A DNA stretch of 64,000 bases from Pseudoruegeria sp039972875 (lineage in GTDB: Bacteria > Pseudomonadota > Alphaproteobacteria > Rhodobacterales > Rhodobacteraceae), in assembly GCA_039972875.1 (NCBI GenBank), contig JBDWMA010000034.1, positions 15,532 to 79,531 on the forward strand, written 5' to 3'. The notes beneath the pieces were generated by a model. That model worked only from the letters and a program-made list of their open reading frames with translations, had not been told where the DNA came from and did no database searches. Made by a program: the position numbers and the translations under genes. Of this stretch, positions 43,226 through 51,784 are shown piece after piece. How positions within the stretch are numbered: position 1 is the first letter of the stretch; each line of letters opens with the position of its first letter.

Positions 43226-43858
43226 TTAGAGGTCGATGCGCTCAGCAATATTTAGAGCATCTTCCACCTCAACGCCGAGGTAACGCACCGTGCTATCAAC
43301 CTTTGTATGGCCAAGCAGGAGCTGCACCGCGCGAAGGTTGCCCGTCTTTCGGTAAATCTCAGCAGCTTTGGTCCTGCGGAGTGAGTGGGTGCCGTAACCG
43401 CTCGGTTCCAACCCGATTGCTGTAACCCAATCACGAACAAGCCGACCGTATTGACGCGTTGAGATATGAGGACGGCCATGGAAGCGGCTAGGAAACATGA
43501 AGCGGCAACCGATCATCTTGGGTGACCTTACCCAAGCAATGACGGACTCTCGTGTGTTTTCAGTCAGTTCAAACTGAACTGGCTTTTGGGTTTTACTTTG
43601 GATCACCGAAACGCGTTCGCGAACGCGATCATCTTTGACCAAGTCAGTCACGGCGAGTTTGACCAGATCGCAGCCGCGCAGCTTGCTATCAATCGCATCG
43701 TTGAACAACGCAAGGTCGCGAAGGTAGCCTGCAAGTTCGAGCCGCGCGCGGATTGCCCACACCTGTTTGGGAAGCAGCGGTCGTTTCTGGCCGATGATCC
43801 TCCCTTTGTTCCATGCTCTGCGTTTTGGGGTGACTGCGGGAAGTTGGACCCTTGGCAT
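43226..43858 (-). CDS. Tyrosine recombinase/integrase
   Basis: 210 aa from ATG 43858 (MPRVQLPAVTPKRRAWNKGRIIGQKRPLLPKQVWAIR); an upstream in-frame extension has no homology features. Catalytic residues are visible as Arg in SKLRGCDLVKL, HxxR in GTHSLRRTKA, His in LLLGHTKVDST and Tyr in VRYLGVEVED. It lacks the N-terminal SAM-like domain of full phage integrases; this short type is frequent on proteobacterial mobile DNA. It lies at the right edge of the biosynthetic cluster, consistent with an acquired island. Confidence 0.88.
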   Translation of the reverse strand: MPRVQLPAVTPKRRAWNKGRIIGQKRPLLPKQVWAIRARLELAGYLRDLALFNDAIDSKLRGCDLVKLAVTDLVKDDRVRERVSVIQSKTQKPVQFELTENTRESVIAWVRSPKMIGCRFMFPSRFHGRPHISTRQYGRLVRDWVTAIGLEPSGYGTHSLRRTKAAEIYRKTGNLRAVQLLLGHTKVDSTVRYLGVEVEDALNIAERIDL

Positions 43859-43992
43859 AATACGCCCTCTAATCCTCCCTCCATACCCAATCATCAACAC
43901 CATGTTGACGCCGAAAGCATAGCATTGGGTTGAATGACCGATGTCAGAAGGCATTGGCTCGCACTATCTCTGCGAGTGCATTAGGCCGCTCA

Positions 43993-44040
43993 GAGCCCAT
44001 AGTGTCGGATGCTGCGATGTGTACGAATGGCCGCTATTCA
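43993..44040. repeat. Dispersed repeat A, copy 1
   Basis: GAGCCCATAG...ATGCTGCGATGTGTACGAATGGCCGCTATTCA. Member of a family with consensus GCTGCGTTTTGCACGAATGG followed by CCGCTTTCGG. Other copies: about 44684, 50239, 54019, 57481, 58868 and 60624. Confidence 0.65.
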
Positions 44041-44072
44041 CTATTGGCCTGCCAAGTGGTTAAATCGCAGGC

Positions 44073-44543
44073 ATGCAAATACGCAATTTCAAACCCTCTG
44101 ACTCCGCTTCACTTGCCTCTATCTTTCATGAGGCTGTCCGTGCCGTGGACAGAAAAGACTACGATCAAGCTCAGGTAGAGGTGTGGAGCCCAAAGCCAGT
44201 CCCGGCCGACAAATTTCTCGCACGTGTGTCTGATGGTCGATCAGTTTTCGTCGCTGTGAACAAGAATGATGAGCCGGTTGCTTTTATAGAGTTGGAAGAA
44301 AACGGTCATATTGACTGCTTCTATTGCCACCCCGATGTCGTTGGAACCGGTGTTGGGACAGCGCTTTACAAGAGGCTTGAAAGCGCCGCGCTCACATTGG
44401 GATTGTCGCGCCTTTACGTTGAGGCCAGTGAAGCGGCCCGCCGATTTTTTGATGGCAAAGGATTTAGTCTCATCGAGAGGAATGATTTTAGACGGAACAA
44501 TGTCCAGATACACAATTACTTGATGGAGAAGAACTTCCGCTAA
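44073..44543 (+). CDS. GNAT family N-acetyltransferase
   Basis: 156 aa. MQIRNFKPSDSASLASIFHEAVR begins the fold. The acetyl-CoA loop appears as YCHPDVVGTGVGTALYKRLE (the Q/RxxGxG/A site being VVGTGVG), followed by LSRLYVEASEAARRFFDGKGFSLIERNDF. Substrate unknown. It stands alone between the recombinase and mobile elements, with repeat-family copies on both sides. Confidence 0.9.
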   Translation: MQIRNFKPSDSASLASIFHEAVRAVDRKDYDQAQVEVWSPKPVPADKFLARVSDGRSVFVAVNKNDEPVAFIELEENGHIDCFYCHPDVVGTGVGTALYKRLESAALTLGLSRLYVEASEAARRFFDGKGFSLIERNDFRRNNVQIHNYLMEKNFR

Positions 44544-44683
44544 AGGCACAAAATGGACCTCACCGCGCCTGCACGGCCTCCCCAAAAAGTCCGTTTGTTG
44601 AACTGTTTGCTGAATCGGACATTGGAGCATTTGCAGCGAATGTCTGAAAAGTCCCGCAACCTGTAAATTGTGGGAGATTTCTT

Positions 44684-44712
44684 CGCTGCGATCTGCACGA
44701 ATGGCCGGTTAC
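44684..44712. repeat. Dispersed repeat A, copy 2
   Basis: CGCTGCGATCTGCACGAATGGCCGG, a shorter copy of the family at 43,993. Confidence 0.5.
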
Positions 44713-44850
44713 CCGCTGCATGGCAGCACGAGATTCTTTGCGCTTGCCGCAATTTTCGCGCTGCGTGCACGCGCAGCACAAAAAACCAATTCACGGTGTG
44801 GGCTCGGAACCGCCGTTCGCCGCGCACAGCACGAAGGTCGGCTGAGGGCC

Positions 44851-45067
44851 GATTGTGTTGAAAAACTCTATTTTTGGCGAAATCGCCGAAATTATTCGCC
44901 GTACGGCGTAGCAAGCATTTTTAGGCGAGGGGTTCGGCTAAACTGGGCTTCCGCCACCCATATGCCAGCTCACTGTGTCTCATGAACGATCTCATCTGAC
45001 TTCTCGGAATCACGGGCTGTTGTCGCAAATTTACGATATTTGAAATTCGGAGTTTTTCAACAAAATC
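44851..45067. mobile_element. MITE-like element, 217 bp
   Basis: Terminal inverted repeats GATTGTGTTGAAAAACTC (44851-44868) and AGTTTTTCAACAAAATC (45051-45067) match with one mismatch over 17 bases. There is no coding capacity. The ends closely resemble those of the neighbouring IS1182-type element, so it could be mobilised by that transposase. The interior shows no obvious similarity to the IS. Confidence 0.7.
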
Positions 45068-45070
45068 GGC

Positions 45071-45162
45071 CGAAAGCGCCAGTTGGACATAGACGCGCGG
45101 GTGACTGCTCTCTCCTCAAGAGCGGCCGTTAGTACAGAGCGCAGCATCCGGTAGAAAGGGCG
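45071..45162. repeat. 92-bp direct repeat flanking the IS, left copy
   Basis: CGAAAGCGCCAGTTGGACAT through GTAGAAAGGGCG. The copy at 46,701-46,792 differs at about two positions. Each copy is preceded by an AGTTTTTC-type IS end. Confidence 0.88.
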
Positions 45163-46698
45163 AATTCTGTTGAAAAACTCTTCCTTGATCGGGGAGGCAT
45201 TCGCTGATTCAATTCCTTTAGGGATTGGAGGATCTTGCGATGATGGGACCGAGGCAGGAAGCGCAGGCGGCGCTGTTTTATGAGTTCTCTCTGGAAAGCC
45301 ACGTCCCGCAAGATCATCTGCTGCGTTCGATAGACCGGTTCGTAGATCTGAGCGACATTCGCCAGTATCTCTCGGATTTTTATAGCCACACTGGCCGCCC
45401 ATCCATCGACCCCGAACTGCTGATCCGCATGCTGCTGGTGGGTTATTGTTTTGGCATCCGCTCAGAGCGTCGACTTTGTGAAGAGGTGCATTTGAACCTT
45501 GCTTATCGTTGGTTCTGTCGTCTCGACTTGTCTGATCCGGTGCCGAACCATTCGACATTCTCCAAGAACCGACACGGGCGTTTTCGGGAAAGCGCATTGC
45601 TGCGGCATCTGTTCGAGAAGACTGTGGCGCGATGTATCGCAGACGGCCTTGAGAGCGGACAACGCCTTGCGGCAGATGCCAGCTTAATCGAAGCTGATGC
45701 AAACAAACAGAACTCCACCCCAAAGGAAGACTGGGATCGCAGCGCCATTGATCCAAACGATGCGCCACGTGCTGTGAAAGAATATTTAGATGTCTTGGAT
45801 GATGCAGCTTTTGGTGCCGCTTCGGAAGTGGAGCCCAAGTTCACGTCCCATTCTGATCCTGCAAGCCAGTGGACCGCTGCCCGCAAAGGCCCTGCGTTCT
45901 TCAGCTATTCGACCAATTATCTAATCGACACTGACCATAGCGTCATCGTGGACCTCGAAGGCACACGGTCGATCCGACAGGCAGAGGTCGGGTCGGTGCG
46001 CACCATGTTGGATCGCATCAAAGACCGGCATGACATTGATCCAGAAAGACTGATCGCAGACACAGCTTATGGATCAGGGCCAATGTTGGGATGGCTGGTT
46101 GATCGCAACATCAAACCCCACATTCCAGTGCTGGATAAAGCTGGACGGACTGACGGCACATGGAGCCGCACTGACTTCGAATGGGACCCTGAGAACAACC
46201 AGTATATCTGCCCTGAAGGTGAGCCGCTCAAACAGTTCCGGCGCAATTATTCTGATCCGAACCGCAAGCCCACCGGCAAAGGTGTCGCCAAATACCAAGC
46301 TTTGAAACACACCTGCCAGGCCTGCCCATCGAAGATGAAGTGCTGCCCAAAAGCCGATGCACCCAAGATCACCCGCGAAGAACATGAAGACGCCCGGCAG
46401 GTCGCCCGTGATATTGCCAAGACCAAGCAGTATGCGATCTCGATGCGGTTGCGAAAGAAGGTGGAAATGCTCTTCGCCCACCTCAAACGCATCCTAGGGC
46501 TGGGACGGCTCCGATTACGCGGCCCATGCTGTGCAAATGACGAATTCTTGCTCGCCGCAACCGCCCAAAACCTCCGGAAACTGGCTAAGATCTTTCCTGT
46601 GCCGCAGCAAATTCGCAAAGCCTGATAGGAAAGGCGCACGCGCCGGATTTGGAACAGCTATTTCTGCGTTTGCAAACGTTAGTTTTTCCACAGAATCC
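45162..46698 (+). mobile_element. IS1182-type insertion sequence, about 1.54 kb
   Basis: Ends GAATTCTGTTGAAAAACTC (45162-45180) and AGTTTTTCCACAGAATCC (46681-46698) are imperfect inverted repeats. They enclose one transposase gene. I could not identify a clear short target duplication because both sides carry the same 92-bp repeat. Confidence 0.85.
45240..46625 (+). CDS. IS1182-family DDE transposase
   Basis: 461 aa. The N-terminal DUF772 domain reads RQEAQAALFYEFSLESHVPQDHLLRSIDRFVDLSDIRQYLSDFYSHTGRPSIDPELLIRMLLVGYCFGIRSERRLCEEV. The DDE core has AADASLIEADAN (first Asp) and LIADTAYGSGPMLGWLV (second Asp). CQACPSKMKCCP is a cysteine-rich insert and the last block is SMRLRKKVEMLFAHLKRILGLGRLRLRG. 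The gene looks intact. ATG 45240 is chosen because GGAGG lies just upstream; an earlier TTG is weaker. Confidence 0.93.
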   Translation: MMGPRQEAQAALFYEFSLESHVPQDHLLRSIDRFVDLSDIRQYLSDFYSHTGRPSIDPELLIRMLLVGYCFGIRSERRLCEEVHLNLAYRWFCRLDLSDPVPNHSTFSKNRHGRFRESALLRHLFEKTVARCIADGLESGQRLAADASLIEADANKQNSTPKEDWDRSAIDPNDAPRAVKEYLDVLDDAAFGAASEVEPKFTSHSDPASQWTAARKGPAFFSYSTNYLIDTDHSVIVDLEGTRSIRQAEVGSVRTMLDRIKDRHDIDPERLIADTAYGSGPMLGWLVDRNIKPHIPVLDKAGRTDGTWSRTDFEWDPENNQYICPEGEPLKQFRRNYSDPNRKPTGKGVAKYQALKHTCQACPSKMKCCPKADAPKITREEHEDARQVARDIAKTKQYAISMRLRKKVEMLFAHLKRILGLGRLRLRGPCCANDEFLLAATAQNLRKLAKIFPVPQQIRKA

Positions 46699-46700
46699 GC

Positions 46701-46792
46701 CGAAAGCGCCAGTTGGACACAGAAGCGCGGGTGACTGCTCTCTCCTCAAGAGCGGCCGTTAGTACAGAGCGCAGCATCCGGTAGAAAGGGCG
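46701..46792. repeat. 92-bp direct repeat flanking the IS, right copy
   Basis: Near-identical to 45,071-45,162. The pair, with the preceding IS-type end, makes a repeated unit of about 112 bp. Confidence 0.88.
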
Positions 46793-46913
46793 GAAAGGAG
46801 CCGTTCGCTGCTCCATGCACCAAGGACCGCTGCGTGGGACTTTGTGAGCCCTCGCTGCAATTGCGCCAACGACTGCTTTGAGTAACCAAGCCTATTTATT
46901 TACTTCTGACATA

Positions 46914-47533
46914 TCACCGCAACAAAGCGGATCGAATAAGTTCACCCCCCATGATCATGAAAAATCCCGCGACCGCTCCGTCTATCCAGCGGCGAACTCG
47001 GCGATAGAAAGTTGCAATACTTGGAACCGAAAAGCCAATGCATAACCGAGGAAATTTGCGAAGCCGAATGCCATGCATAACAGTGTAGCAATCGCCAACT
47101 CGCTGCTCGTTGATTGGCTACCAAGCCCCATCGAAAGCGCCGTCATCCACGCCAGCACGGACTTTGGATTGGACAGGTTCAGCAGCACCCCGCGCATGAA
47201 CCAACGCCTTCCGCTGATCGGCTTCACCACAGCCTTTCGAGTGCCAAAAGCTGTTCGGGCGGACTGAAACGCCAGCCAAAGCATATAAGCTCCACCAAAG
47301 AGCTTGAGTGCTATCAAAAATTGACCAGCTTGCTCTAGCACTGCGCCCAATCCCGTCGCAGCAACAATGCCCCAAAAGGATAGGCCGACAGCAAGTCCTA
47401 AAGCGAAGACAAGGGCCTGCTTGCGGCCACTGCCCATAGCAATGGTCGCAACAGCAACATTGGCCGGCCCCGGAGCCGAAGTGACAACAATGAAGCCCAA
47501 GAGAATGGCCAGATAGCTTTCAAATCCGTTCAT
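46914..47533 (-). pseudogene. LysE-family exporter gene with a C-terminal frameshift
   Basis: From ATG 47533 the frame reads MNGFESYLAILLGFIVVTSAPGPANVAVATIAMG and further LysE blocks (LKLFGGAYMLWLAFQSAR, LLNLSNPKSVLAWM). It then slips near 47,030 into ALAFRFQVLQLSIAEFAAG and stops at 46,982. A different frame continues the family C-terminus: FSVPSIATFYRRVRRWIDGAVAGFFMIMGG, ending with a stop at 46914-46916. One base added or lost near 47,030 explains this; the restored protein would be about 206 aa, normal for LysE. The 183-aa product lacks the last transmembrane helix and is probably inactive. Confidence 0.82.
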
Positions 47534-47550
47534 TGCTGTCACCCCTTCAA

Positions 47551-48159
47551 TCAGTTGCGAGACGCCAACCAGCCGTGGATAGCATCGTCGTTTGCCTCGA
47601 TGGCAGCTTGCCAAGACGCCATCTGAGCCGAGAACGCCTCGTCCGTTAGGGCTTCCATAGCCGCGTCACCTTCGTCGCTCAAGCCTGCCATGCTGTAGGT
47701 CACTGTTGCGACCGAACCTCCACCGTTTGCTGAAACCTGAATGTCGATGATGCCTGCGGATTTGCCTTGCTCGACTCGTGCGTATTGCGCAACCCCAGCG
47801 GCGGCGTCATACGCGATGGTAATGAAGGTGTTTGGGCCGACAGTGAAAATATCGCCTCGGTTAAACCCGTCACCGCGTGGGAAGGCCGGGTTCCAACCAA
47901 CATCGCCCAGCCAGTATTTCTCGCCTTCGCCCGTGAAGAGCTGGATGGCGAGTTGAGGTGGATATGTCGTTTCGACTGTTCCGGTGCGTGTGACTTGCAT
48001 TCTGTTCTCTCCGGTCTGAGTGCTGACATGGGCGGTCGTGCTATGGCCAGAGTTGCCGTGGCCTGTTGTGTCTTCGGCTATTGCCATGAGTGCCGGGGCG
48101 GCAAGGCCAATGCCGATCCCAAGTGCGACTGAAAGTGTGAGGGCGAGTTTGGACGACAT
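47551..48159 (-). CDS. Exported SRPBCC/START-like fold protein
   Basis: 202 aa. An N-terminal signal (SSKLALTLSVALGIGIGLAAPALMAIA) precedes a linker with HGNSGHSTTAH. The fold then runs VTRTGTVETTYPPQLAIQLFTGEGEKYWLGDVGWNPAFPRGD through IDIQVSANGGGSVATVTYSMAGLSDEGDAAMEAL. The latter half resembles polyketide cyclase/SRPBCC proteins, but the export signal is unusual for the family. Function unknown. It lies between the frameshifted and intact lysE genes, and two TGGTACCA palindromes lie 34-57 bases upstream of its start. Confidence 0.75.
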   Translation of the reverse strand: MSSKLALTLSVALGIGIGLAAPALMAIAEDTTGHGNSGHSTTAHVSTQTGENRMQVTRTGTVETTYPPQLAIQLFTGEGEKYWLGDVGWNPAFPRGDGFNRGDIFTVGPNTFITIAYDAAAGVAQYARVEQGKSAGIIDIQVSANGGGSVATVTYSMAGLSDEGDAAMEALTDEAFSAQMASWQAAIEANDDAIHGWLASRN

Positions 48160-48192
48160 AGGAATTCTCCATAATGTAAGTCAATTGATTAT

Positions 48193-48216
48193 TGGTACCA
48201 ATATAACATGGTACCA
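48193..48216. promoter_or_regulatory. TGGTACCA double palindrome (operator candidate)
   Basis: TGGTACCA (48193-48200), 8 bases, TGGTACCA (48209-48216): two perfect 8-base palindromes 16 bases centre to centre, upstream of the SRPBCC gene. A third TGGTACCA followed by TGGTA is at 49,208-49,220 upstream of two other genes of the group. Confidence 0.6.
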
Positions 48217-48295
48217 TTTATGAGGAATTGCAAGAGGACGAGGGAATGTCCGGGCGGACAGCAACTAACAAAGCTTCACGACGTTCGTTGCAGTG

Positions 48296-48913
48296 CTAAC
48301 GGCTGGCAATCCATGTCGCTGCACCGCCAAGAACAACGGCTGTTCCTCGGTTGAATTTGCGAACTGCGCGTGGGCTTTTCATGGCCGTGCGAGCGGTTTG
48401 AGCAGCAAGCAGGTAAACCGCAAAAACCGATCCGAGAACCGCCATAACCGCCAAATTATAGGGAAGCACTTTGAGCAAAGAGAACTCGGTGGCCTGAACA
48501 AGGTTTGGCAGAAGCGCTATATAAAACAGCATCGCTTTGGGGTTGCCTAATGTCACCGCAAATCCAGCAAGCATGCGGGTGAGTGGCGATCGACCTGTTC
48601 CTTGTAGCTTTACTTGCGAAATCTCGACGCTGGCATGCCATGCTTTCCAAGCCAACCAGGCTAGGTACGCGGCGCCCGCCCATTTGATCGTCGTGAAGAT
48701 GATGGGGATGCTCTGGGCGATCACCGCAAGACCGCTGAGTGATAGCGTCAACCAAAAGAGATCACCGACAATGACGCCGCCACAAAACCACAGTGTTTTG
48801 CGTGCGCCCTGCGCAAGCGCAGTCGCGACAATGGCGGCAATTCCGGGCCCCGGTGTAAAGGCCGCGATGCCAAGGGCCGCAACGAATACGACAAAATCCC
48901 ATCCCAATTGCAT
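48296..48913 (-). CDS. LysE-family translocator
   Basis: 205 aa with six predicted helices. QLGWDFVVFVAALGIAAFTPGPGIAAIVATALAQG is the family N-terminus with its conserved GPG motif, followed by WAGAAYLAWLAWKAW and TLGNPKAMLFYIALLPNLV. Exports amino acids or related small molecules; substrate unknown. It starts 3 bases after the 84-aa gene stop, so they are co-transcribed. Confidence 0.92.
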   Translation of the reverse strand: MQLGWDFVVFVAALGIAAFTPGPGIAAIVATALAQGARKTLWFCGGVIVGDLFWLTLSLSGLAVIAQSIPIIFTTIKWAGAAYLAWLAWKAWHASVEISQVKLQGTGRSPLTRMLAGFAVTLGNPKAMLFYIALLPNLVQATEFSLLKVLPYNLAVMAVLGSVFAVYLLAAQTARTAMKSPRAVRKFNRGTAVVLGGAATWIASR

Positions 48914-48916
48914 GAC

Positions 48917-49171
48917 TTAATCCTCCGCTAGCTGGTGGCTGTCGTCCGCATTCAAATCAAGACCAAAGGCGTCTTTCATTTGACCGATGAACTCCAACGT
49001 CTCTGGATCAAATGGCGACTTCCCTTCGAAGCTATGGAGGACAATGCCTTCAATCAGGTCGCCCAACCCTATGTCGTGCTTAGCTGCCAGCGCTTTCAGA
49101 ACTTGCAAAACGCGTTTCTCGATCCGAACACCGGTTTGCACGCGCTCGACTGTCTTTGTTGCTTTCGCCAT
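48917..49171 (-). CDS. Small conserved protein, ribbon-helix-helix-like
   Basis: 84 aa. VERVQTGVRIEKRVLQVLKALAAKHDIGLGDLIEGIVLHSFEGKSPF has the pattern of a CopG/ribbon-helix-helix DNA-binding protein: a short basic beta strand (VQTGVRIEK) and two helices. The acidic tail is FGLDLNADDSHQLAED. It is first in an operon with the lysE gene. A TGGTACCA operator lies 37 bases upstream, so autoregulation is plausible. DNA binding is inferred from pattern only. Confidence 0.65.
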   Translation of the reverse strand: MAKATKTVERVQTGVRIEKRVLQVLKALAAKHDIGLGDLIEGIVLHSFEGKSPFDPETLEFIGQMKDAFGLDLNADDSHQLAED

Positions 49172-49207
49172 GACGGCTCCATTTCATGTCTTTACATTAC
49201 GGTAACT

Positions 49208-49220
49208 TGGTACCATGGTA
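49208..49220. promoter_or_regulatory. TGGTACCA operator between divergent genes
   Basis: TGGTACCATGGTA lies between the 84-aa/lysE unit (minus) and the EamA gene (plus). It shares the 8-base palindrome with 48,193-48,216, suggesting one regulator for all three units. Confidence 0.55.
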
Positions 49221-49250
49221 TGTCCTCACTCACAAGAAGTAATAGAACCA

Positions 49251-50138
49251 ATGTCAAATTCTCACATGCCGAACATCGCCAACCTGTCCCCCAACATTCA
49301 GGGCATCCTCTGGGCGCTTCTTGCGACCGGGCTTTTTGCGACCGTTGCAGCGATGGCGAAAGTCGCCGTGACGGATTACCATGTGTTACAGATATTGTTC
49401 TTTCGGCAGATTATTGTCTTCCTGTCGTCCCTGCCGTCGATTGCAACGACGTTTCCGCAGAGCCTGAAGACCAAGCATCCAATGATGCACGCAGTTCGTC
49501 TGACAGGCGCGTTCGTTGCGCTTTCCACGAGCATCTGGGCTGTCGCCGTTCTTCCCCTGACCACAGCGATTACACTTGCCTTCGCTCAGGTGTTCTTTGT
49601 CGCCCTCTTGGCAATGCGGTTTCTAAATGAGCCTGTCGGCATCCACAAAATTGGAGCGGTTATCGTTGGGTTTATCGGCGTTGTTGTTGTGATGCGCCCA
49701 GGAACAGACGGCTTGATCAATCTCTATGCGTTGATCCCATTGGCAGGGGCGGTTGGTGCGGCCTTTGCGGTCATATCGGTGCGTCGCCTGTCACAAACGG
49801 AATCAACGGCAACACTGCTCGTCTATCAGGCGGTTTTTGTTGGTGCCTTAGCGGGTATCCCGCTGTTCTGGCTGTGGGTCACGCCAGACTTGCCGGGGTT
49901 GGTGTTCTTGCTGGACATGGGCGTCTTGGCCACCATCGGCCAATGGGTCGGTGTCAAAGCATTGCGCTTGGGCGAGGCAAGCGTGATCGGCAACATCCAG
50001 TACACGCAACTTATTTACGCTGCGATTTTTGGATATGTCCTGTTTGGCGAAGTGCCGGACATCTACACACTGATAGGCGCGTCGATCATCATCGGTTCCG
50101 CGCTCTACATCGTTCACCGAGAAGCCGCCCGGAAGTAA
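49251..50138 (+). CDS. EamA/DMT-family transporter
   Basis: 295 aa with about ten hydrophobic helices in two EamA repeats. QGILWALLATGLFATVAAMAKVAV starts repeat 1 and ISVRRLSQTESTATLLVYQAVFVGALAG repeat 2. The C-terminus YTQLIYAAIFGYVLFGEVPDIYTLIGASIIIGSALYIVHRE is typical. Family members export amino acids, purines or other metabolites. ATG 49251 follows AAGAAGTAATAGAACCA. With the adjacent LysE exporters it forms an efflux-rich segment. Confidence 0.92.
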   Translation: MSNSHMPNIANLSPNIQGILWALLATGLFATVAAMAKVAVTDYHVLQILFFRQIIVFLSSLPSIATTFPQSLKTKHPMMHAVRLTGAFVALSTSIWAVAVLPLTTAITLAFAQVFFVALLAMRFLNEPVGIHKIGAVIVGFIGVVVVMRPGTDGLINLYALIPLAGAVGAAFAVISVRRLSQTESTATLLVYQAVFVGALAGIPLFWLWVTPDLPGLVFLLDMGVLATIGQWVGVKALRLGEASVIGNIQYTQLIYAAIFGYVLFGEVPDIYTLIGASIIIGSALYIVHREAARK

Positions 50139-50238
50139 GTAGATGCAAAGTAATCGACCTCACAGCCTTCTATCAGTTTCGAAAAACAGACATTCATTCA
50201 ACGCGCAGCATTGGTCAAAGTGGGCTCACTGCCGCCAT

Positions 50239-50280
50239 TCGCTGCATTTTGTACGAATGGCCGTTTTCGGAAAAAGGTAA
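50239..50280. repeat. Dispersed repeat A, copy 3
   Basis: GCTGCATTTTGTACGAATGG then CCGTTTTCGGAAAAAGGTAA. The copy at 54,019 is similar over about 40 bases. The 250-base gap 50,139-50,386 contains this and no gene. Confidence 0.7.
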
Positions 50281-50386
50281 TTCACAACTAGTCCGAATTT
50301 CTGCGATCACCTCTTCAAGATTAGTGATGACCAACTGGCGGCAGCATAGCGCCTTTGTTAGTTTCATGGCCCGATTTGGGCAAGGT

Positions 50387-51772
50387 TCAATCCAAACATT
50401 GCGTGGTCTGGCTGGGGTGCGTGATAACACAAGCCTCTGGGAAAACTGATGCGTCTGGTCCGGCCCCAAACACCATGAGCGTGTTCGACGCGGGGAAGGC
50501 GTTGGTCAAACGTGCCTGCATCTGGACCTCCGTGATGGCCTCGAAATCGCTGGCGAGGACATGGTAGTCCTGCGGGTCGCGCCCCTGAAGCATCAATTCC
50601 CGGATTGTGAATGCAGAGCTACTAACTGAGACATTATCCTGACGCACACTGTCCGCGAAGCGGGCCGCGAAATCTGGCATCGGCCGAAGATCGGGTGCGG
50701 TTCGGAATGCTGTGTAGGACGTAATAATCGCATCGCGGGCATCGGCCATTTTGTCTGTCTCGATCTCTCCGCTGATCACGAGTGCGCGTTGGGATCGGCT
50801 GTAGGGCGCGATTTCAACACCCATGCGGTAGGTTGCTCCAAGGTCAGTGCGGATGGCCGTGAATAGTGGGCTGTCTGCACCGCCGCCAAATAGATTGATC
50901 GCGAGCATATCAACACCTGCACTGTTGTCAGTGATAGGAGGCAGCAGGCCGATCACGCCAATCGTGGATTTTTCAACTTCTGGCAAATGTAAAAAGATAG
51001 TCGTTGCCTGAATGTCGAGAGGGGACAATAGGGGCTTGGGATCAAGCGGCGCAGCACCGGGGGCGGCAAACAACTGATCTATGGCATCACCGGCGGCTTG
51101 CGCGTCAATTGCACCGGTTACGACGATAGCCGCTGGACGATACGCAAAACTTGCGCTGTGCCATGTTTTAACATCGTCCAGTGTCGCTGAACGTAGTGCA
51201 TCGGTATCTGTACCGTTTTGAAACGCCAGTTGTGGGGTGTTGCCCAACAGTGCGACGCGCGAGGCGTCCCACATCAGGGCGCCGACGGTTTTTTCATCAC
51301 CTGATGCGGCCTCCATACGTTGGGACTGAATGCGGTCAAACCACGCTTGATCAAACGCGGGCCGTTGAAACAGGTCCGCCAAAACGGGCAGCACGTCATC
51401 GGCGTAATTGTTAGGGAATTCGACCTCACCGTAGATGTAATCCGACGTGACGTAGATGTTGCCCCAGCTGTTTTTCTCCTCAAGCAAATTTGCGATGTCC
51501 GCGGGCGGCAAGTCGGTCGTGCCGCCGGTCAGCATCACGTCTACGCCCAACCCTGGAACCCATTCATTGCGACCCGTTTGCAGCATCCAATCGGACGACC
51601 AAGCCGCTGCAATTGTCACATCGGTGACGCGGCTCTCGGTGATTGGCATAAGGGTGAATTCGTAACCCAGCGTTGATGTATGTTGGGAAATCACGCGGTT
51701 TGTGTCGTCTTTGCAAGCCGTAAGGCTGAACAATGCGATGCAAACAAAAGCAGCGCGAAAGGGGGAATACAT
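50387..51772 (-). CDS. M16-family peptidase-like lipoprotein, non-catalytic partner
   Basis: 461 aa from ATG 51772. A lipoprotein signal (MYSPFRAAFVCIALFSLTAC) anchors it. The two M16 domains are recognisable (EWVPGLGVDVMLTGGTTDLPP; INLFGGGADSPLFTAIRTDLGATYRMGVEIAPY is the R/Y substrate-binding block), but the zinc motif HxxEH is absent. Such subunits pair with a catalytic M16 subunit, as in bacterial M16B heterodimers and mitochondrial MPP. The catalytic partner gene lies 12 bases upstream. Confidence 0.88.
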   Translation of the reverse strand: MYSPFRAAFVCIALFSLTACKDDTNRVISQHTSTLGYEFTLMPITESRVTDVTIAAAWSSDWMLQTGRNEWVPGLGVDVMLTGGTTDLPPADIANLLEEKNSWGNIYVTSDYIYGEVEFPNNYADDVLPVLADLFQRPAFDQAWFDRIQSQRMEAASGDEKTVGALMWDASRVALLGNTPQLAFQNGTDTDALRSATLDDVKTWHSASFAYRPAAIVVTGAIDAQAAGDAIDQLFAAPGAAPLDPKPLLSPLDIQATTIFLHLPEVEKSTIGVIGLLPPITDNSAGVDMLAINLFGGGADSPLFTAIRTDLGATYRMGVEIAPYSRSQRALVISGEIETDKMADARDAIITSYTAFRTAPDLRPMPDFAARFADSVRQDNVSVSSSAFTIRELMLQGRDPQDYHVLASDFEAITEVQMQARLTNAFPASNTLMVFGAGPDASVFPEACVITHPSQTTQCLD

Positions 51773-51784
51773 GGGCAAACCTTT

